Shown in pieces: positions 59,803 through 64,000 of a DNA stretch of 64,000 bases. The notes under the pieces are model-generated. The model was given only the letters and a program-made list of their open reading frames with translations. It was not told where the DNA came from and did no database searches. Location of the stretch: assembly GCA_032622095.1 (NCBI GenBank), contig CP136067.1:62258893-62322892 (forward strand), written 5' to 3'. This DNA is from Siphonodentalium dalli (Eukaryota; Mollusca; Scaphopoda; Gadilida; Siphonodentaliidae). The number at the start of each line of letters is the position of its first letter. The first letter of the stretch is position 1. The translations under genes and the position numbers were made by a program.

Positions 59803-59902
59803 CTACGCGACTGCTATATACGCGCATGCTTCACGTTAATGGTAGTATTATAATACTACCATTAACGTGAAGCAGGCGCGTATATAGAAGCGGCGTAGGC
59901 TA
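59803..59902. repeat. Large near-perfect palindrome (about 49-bp arms)
   Basis: The centre ATTA|TAAT lies at about 59849-59853. The inner 21 bp of each arm (TTCACGTTAATGGTAGTATTA) is perfect. The outer part (CTACGC..CTATATACGCGC) carries a few mismatches. There is no loop, so it would extrude as a cruciform. Confidence 0.82.
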
Positions 59903-59969
59903 CATGGGCAGCGCAAAAGGGGGCGGACAGCGGAGCGCGTTACAGGCCCATGTGCATACATGTAGTTAA

Positions 59970-60857
59970 AGGGATACTGTACCCAAAATGTTGTTGTTGG
60001 TTTCTATAGTCTCCGAGTCGGAGAATAAGGTAACAATTTTTCCATTATTTGAAAGTCTGTTGAGTACGAAGTGGTGTTACGGATGGAAAATTTACCGGAA
60101 TGCAAAAATACAAATTGTCGTTGTCGATTAATTTTTGTACAGTTTTTAACCAAATAAACCAAATAAAAGTTATATTATATGCATACTAGTCCCATATTCT
60201 CATTTGAGTTATTGTATCGTCACTAGTCAGTTAGTGGCTTGAGTTTTCTCCCCGTATCATCATAATGTTTAAAGGGGTACTGTACGCCATTTTCATTAAA
60301 TTTCCGGTGATAACAACGATCTAATATCGATAATATATAGAAACATAAGTAATTTGAGTCGAAGATGTATTGTGTAAACGCTCAGGTTAATAGGCTATCT
60401 TAAAATTTAATAATTTAAAAGTTAATAATTTGATATAAATTGAATTTATGACTGGAGCCATAAAATGGCGTCAACTAAATTATGAATTTCCGTGTACACG
60501 ACGTAATCAAATAAAGTAATTGAGGGATACTGGATTGTTAAACCGATCGCACACACGATCGTTTAAACATTATGATGATACGGGGAGAAAACTCAAGCCA
60601 CTAACTGACTAGTGACGATACAATTACTCAAATGAGAATATGGGACTAGTATGCATATAATATAACTTTTATTTGGTTTATTTGGTTAAAAACTGTTACT
60701 CGACAACGACAATTTGTATTTTTGCATTCCGGTAAATTTGCCATCCGTAACACTACTTCGTACTCAACAGACTTTAAAATAATGGAAAAATTGTTAGCTT
60801 ATTCTCCGACTCGTAGACTATAGAAACCAACAACAACATTTTAGGTACAGTATCCCT
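59970..60857. mobile_element. TTAA-flanked MITE X (arms A and A')
   Basis: TTAA at 59966-59969 is followed by AGGGATACTGTACCCAAAAT. The other end is ...ATTTTAGGTACAGTATCCCT, followed by TTAA at 60858-60861. Each inverted arm is about 300 bp (59970-60268 and 60565-60857). TTAA duplication suggests piggyBac-type mobilisation. Arm B of element Y lies between the arms. Confidence 0.8.
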
Positions 60858-61151
60858 TTAAACGATCGCGTGTGCGATCGGTTTAACAATCCAGTATCCC
60901 TCAATTACTTTATTTGATTACGTCGTGTACACGGAAATTCTTAATTTAGTTGACGCCATTTTATGGCTCCAGTCATAAATTCAATTTATATCAAATTATT
61001 AATTTTTAAATTATTAAATTTTAAGATAGCCTATTAACCTGAGCGTTTACACAATACATCTTCGACTCAAATTACTTATGTTTCTATATATTATCGATAT
61101 TAGATCGTTGTTATCACCGGAAATTTAATGAAAATGGCGTACAGTACCCCT
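60273..61151. mobile_element. TTAA-flanked MITE Y (arms B and B'), interlocked with X
   Basis: TTAA at 60269-60272 is followed by AGGGGTACTGTACGCCATTT. The other end is ...AAATGGCGTACAGTACCCCT, followed by TTAA at 61152-61155. Inverted arms of about 290 bp include linkers AACCGATCGCACACACGATCG-like and their complement. The loop of Y is arm A' of X, so the order is A-B-A'-B'. Confidence 0.8.
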
Positions 61152-61155
61152 TTAA

Positions 61156-61775
61156 GGGGCTTTTGTTTGTGAAGCTCAATTATTCATAAGCTAAATTGAA
61201 ATACAGATTTTTTAATTGCAATTAAGCGCAAATATGCTGCCCACATAACGTTAACTGAATTACGCTTAGGCCTAAGTGCAATTGAACTATGTTCATATGC
61301 AACTAATTGCGCTTTAAAACGTTCAATCAATTGTAATTAATTAAGCACAACTATTTCAGTAATAAATGTGAAAACGGCCTTCCATAGGCCCTATACTATA
61401 TATCATGCTATACCTGTATACTTAAAATGCTCAAGGTACCAGGTATATAACCAAACCGGAGGTACCGGTACCAGTTTATCAAAGGTGCCCGTGGTCCGAC
61501 CAAGCCTTTATATAATTTCACAAACTTGTGTGTCCTCATATAGGCCTAAGTGTGTAAAGATCTTCTGATGGCACCCGGCCATTACCGATTGTCCTTTCTT
61601 TGTTTTGTTTCCATTGATATGGTTTTCAAAAGTGAACATATTGTCCGTGATTACTCCAATGTCTTTCTCTTCTTAACGATCTTTAGTTGGCAAATACCTC
61701 CTTGTTGTTTGTCAGTATATTCTGGATTATTTTACCTCAATTTACCGTCAACGTGCATTGTTACACACTGTTATG
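61156..61775. other. Intergenic, nothing recognised
   Basis: AT-rich with many AATTAAG/TTAATTA strings. Short frames (61368-61795) have no domain. Confidence 0.45.
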
Positions 61776-62362
61776 AGGGTATCACCCCCCCCTGACCCCT
61801 AAATCCTGAATACCATGCAGTTAATTTGGGGGGGGGGGGTGAATCCTGAATAGGCCTACCAGTTAATTTTGGGGGGTGAATCCTGAATACATGTTAAGAA
61901 ATAATATGCGATAAATGACATGTAGATTCTACCCACTCATTCATACAGATAACTAGCACAAAATATTACTTTGCGCCACCAGTCTATGTAAACATACACT
62001 CAGATTCATACTGATACTGAATAGGCCTACCAGTTAATTCGGGGAATGAATCCCGCGTACGGCTTCAAAAGGGGACACACTATAAAGTGTATGCCGAGGC
62101 CGACACCGGCTCCAAATAAAAGGTGTAAACGGGGTGTTATGTGGCGTTTGGTCCGTTGTTTCTCAATGGATATTAATGAAATTTGGTGTATATGTCCGGG
62201 CTGGGACATGGAATACATTAACGTTTGAATTGTTTTTAAATTCACAAATTTGTTGATTTTATTCAACTTTTTCGTTCTGAAACACACTATAAAGTGTAAA
62301 CGGCCGGCTCCAAAAGACCCTGAATCCCGCGTACCGAAAAAAGGGGGGGGGGGGTGATACCG
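61776..62362. mobile_element. AGGGTATCACCCC TIR element, 587 bp
   Basis: The left end is AGGGTATCACCCCCCC and the right end GGGGGGGGGTGATACCG. Subterminal AATCCTGAATACC / CCAGTTAATTTGGGG repeats and a duplicated ACACTATAAAGTGTA palindrome (about 62078 and 62284) lie inside. It shares its first 150 bp with 46160-46300. No target duplication is seen. Confidence 0.68.
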
Positions 62363-62732
62363 TCGCCTATAGTAATAATTAGTTGTTTGTAACCACCAGT
62401 CATATAGGCCTATATACTTCTTTTTATCGAGTCATCATGGGAGATTTTGTGGTATAAAATTTTTGCATCCAGACCATAGAAATCGGATATAAAAAGACTT
62501 TTTATATTCGATTTCTATGATCCAGACGAAGAAAGTCTATGGTAAATATATTTTGTCTGCAGAATGCAGTCTCGAGTACGAACAGATTCTCTTAATGTTT
62601 CTTTTCGTAACCTCGCACATAGCTACACTCCCCGTCGTTTAGCTGTTTCGGGCGACATGCGCACGACAGATGGCTATTGAGATTTTCGTCGTCTTATTTC
62701 ACGTTTATCAATCCCCTTTTAGTTGATTTCAG
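62363..62732 (+). promoter_or_regulatory. Upstream region of CDV3
   Basis: It contains CATGCGCAC (NRF-1 half-site) at about 62656-62664, AGATGGC at about 62669, and a pyrimidine tract ending in CAG just before 62733. The TSS could be here, or this could be the 3' end of a 5'UTR intron. The hairpin at 62472-62513 lies inside. Confidence 0.35.
62472..62513. repeat. Short perfect-type hairpin
   Basis: CATAGAAATCGGATATAAAA and TTTTATATTCGATTTCTATG pair around a tiny loop (AGACT), with one mismatch. It sits about 240 bp upstream of the CDV3 start codon. Confidence 0.7.
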
Positions 62733-62951
62733 GTCATCGCTCTCATAAATATGGCAGACGAGGGGTTGGATGACTTTTTTGCGAAGAAAGATAAAAGCAA
62801 GAAGAAAAGCAAGCCGAAAGTAACCCCAACAGACATTTTGTCACTTGGTGATGCTGATAAACGCGAGAAAAAGAAAAAGAGCTCGAAAAATAAGCCTATT
62901 TCTGAAGAATCCAACACTAACCATGGCGGGACGACCAAAGTTAAACCCGAG
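62733..62951 (+). CDS. CDV3: CDV3-like protein, first coding exon (gene continues right)
   Basis: The frame from ATG 62751 reads MADEGLDDFFAKKDKSKKKSKPK, then a polar stretch ending TTKVKPE, and stops at a donor GAG|GTAGGT after 67 codons (62951, phase 0). An acidic start followed by L(D)xFFAK(K/R)DK and a lysine-rich tract is the N-terminal signature of CDV3. CDV3 is a small, conserved, largely disordered protein of poorly defined function reported in cytoplasm. An AG preceded by pyrimidines at 62731-62732 could be the acceptor of a 5'UTR intron; otherwise transcription starts within about 120 bp upstream, where CATGCGCAC (half an NRF-1 site) is seen. Five more residues read into the intron before a stop. 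The rest of the gene is outside the window. Confidence 0.88.
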
Positions 62952-64000
62952 GTAGGTCCTTTCATTTGAATACTAGATTCTCTATTTCTATGGTTGGTGA
63001 CGTCCAATTGTGAATTGAACAGCTGTTGAAATTTTAATCAATAGAGTTGTTGTTGTTGTTGGCATCATAATCATGGAAACGGGCCCACTCGCCCCAGGGC
63101 CAGCTCGCCCCAGTCGACCTGGGCCAGCTCGCCCCGAGCCAGCTCGCCCCAAGGGATAATGTCTTATTTAAGTTGTCGTTTTGGGGTCGTTTTGCTTGCT
63201 TTCTCTGGCTTACAGTCAAGTGATACCATACAAAGTGATACCCAAATCGGTCAACTGATACCCAAGATGTGTATCATTGAATTTGGAATGTTGAGTTAAA
63301 TATACACACATTCGAGATCATTATTTGTCCGAACGTCATGTCGGAATATACTCCATTCCTCGATCGAAAATGTGCTTGAGTCGAGCCACTGCCGTTGTAT
63401 ATAGTCGCAGATACAACGGAACATATTTGTGGTTATGATGTCAGATAAATATTGCACTGCTTATATACGGTATGTGGTCGGCATATGAAAGTGATTATCT
63501 ATCACACTGAAGCCATCTCATCCTCTGAAATGTGAGGTGTGATTAGTCGATTGGTTACTGTGTAAACAACCTGCTTCTATTGTTTTGATAGGATATGAAT
63601 GGGGATATAATAACGGCTTCTAAGGGTTTCCCAAACTCCAGAGATAGTGAGATGAACTCAGAGAATAAGAGAAACTTTAATATCCAGAATGTGAAAACAG
63701 TTCATTATTGTTATTTATGAATTCGCCGGTTCGTCGTTCAAACCAACTAGTGTGATAAACTGCATGGCTATATTATCTTTGCTAACAAACGTGCCTAAAG
63801 TAATCTAAATGTCAAAATTGATGGACATAACTCTGAAATATATCATAATCTGAACTTAAGAAATTAATATATTAATATATATTAACTTATTTACAACTTT
63901 AATACAAATGTAATACCCTGGCCAGCTCGCCCCAAAAACGGCCTGGGGCGAGCTGGCCCTGGGGCGAGTGGGCCCGGATCCATAATCATGATCATCTGTA
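62952..64000 (+). other. CDV3: CDV3 intron 1 (partial)
   Basis: The intron starts at the GTAGGT donor and has no end in the window. It contains the GC-rich inverted-repeat element at 63076-63980. I see no further CDV3 exon before the window ends. Confidence 0.8.
63076..63980. mobile_element. GC-ended TIR element in CDV3 intron 1, 10-bp target duplication
   Basis: CATAATCATG lies at 63066-63075 and 63981-63990. The ends are GAAACGGGCCCACTCGCCCC and GGGGCGAGTGGGCCCGGATC, an inverted repeat. GGGCCAGCTCGCCCC is repeated four times inside the left end and twice in the right. The interior (63160-63915) is ordinary AT-rich DNA with no transposase. Duplication length would fit a Mutator-like family; that is inference. 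Confidence 0.8.

Larger units (their letters stand above)
58235..59954. mobile_element. TIR element (CACAGGGGCCTGTAACGC), 1.72 kb, composite
   Basis: The left end CACAGGGGCCTGTAACGC and the right end GCGTTACAGGCCCATGTG are inverted; GCTGTCCGCCCCC..GCGCTGCCCAT and its complement extend the match to about 45 bp. CATACAT flanks both sides (58228-58234 and 59955-59961). The interior holds a tRNA-like repeat, an ATTACA-rich array, a GGGCAAAGCGG element and a large palindrome, but no transposase. Confidence 0.72.

Noticed and set aside
63034-63219. 61-codon frame with repeated GASW motif
   Set aside because: It comes from the GGGCCAGCTCGCCCC terminal repeats of the intronic element.

Overview
The window is animal nuclear DNA, most likely from a marine mollusc (bivalve-like). 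It is AT-rich, with spliced genes whose introns run to tens of kilobases. It is crowded with non-autonomous elements built from tandem cores of roughly 150-180 bp, ACGG-type microsatellites and a terminal hairpin, the architecture of bivalve 'pearl' / Helentron-associated (HINE) repeats. A GalEa-like Copia element, a BEL/Pao remnant and an EN-RT LINE also fit a marine invertebrate. The species cannot be named from sequence alone.

Only two cellular genes are supported. A PACSIN/syndapin gene (F-BAR membrane-bending protein) lies on the minus strand. Its start-codon exon is at 34903-35107 and three further exons are at 14048-14250, 6288-6425 and 5469-5594. They join in frame into 224 residues of the F-BAR domain, and the rest of the gene lies beyond position 1. 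A CDV3-like gene begins on the plus strand near the right edge (first coding exon 62751-62951) and leaves the window. The two genes point away from each other across about 27 kb of repeat-rich DNA. A palindromic NRF-1-type site near 57065 hints at a promoter in that gap.

Region by region: 1-5.4 kb holds a HINE end, a strand-switching trinucleotide array, a Tc1/mariner-like element and a cluster of TTGGTTCTTC repeats. 5.4-6.4 kb has two PACSIN exons around a HINE. 6.4-13.1 kb has tandem-core repeats and an array of hairpins. 14 kb has a PACSIN exon. 15.0-19.7 kb is a minus-strand LINE split by a HINE and by a hAT-like element with a target-site duplication. 20-21.4 kb is a HINE array and a 22-bp minisatellite. 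21.7-33.15 kb is a Copia element with both LTRs, split by a HINE and by a 5.7-kb near-complete palindrome. 34.9-35.1 kb is the PACSIN start exon. 36-41 kb has nested HINEs and a second hAT-like copy. 42.5-44.9 kb has simple and inverted repeats. 46.6-47.5 kb is a HINE and 47.9-49.8 kb a BEL/Pao remnant lacking its reverse transcriptase. 51.3 kb is a SINE. 58.2-62.4 kb is a dense run of inverted-repeat elements, including two interlocked TTAA-flanked MITEs. CDV3 exon 1 follows, with a TIR element in its first intron.

The genes do not form a pathway. The main biology is layered transposition inside PACSIN introns and in the PACSIN-CDV3 intergenic region. I found no convincing new multi-gene system. 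The most unusual objects are the 5.7-kb palindrome, the interlocked A-B-A'-B' MITEs, and the shared core motif and terminal design across otherwise different HINE families.
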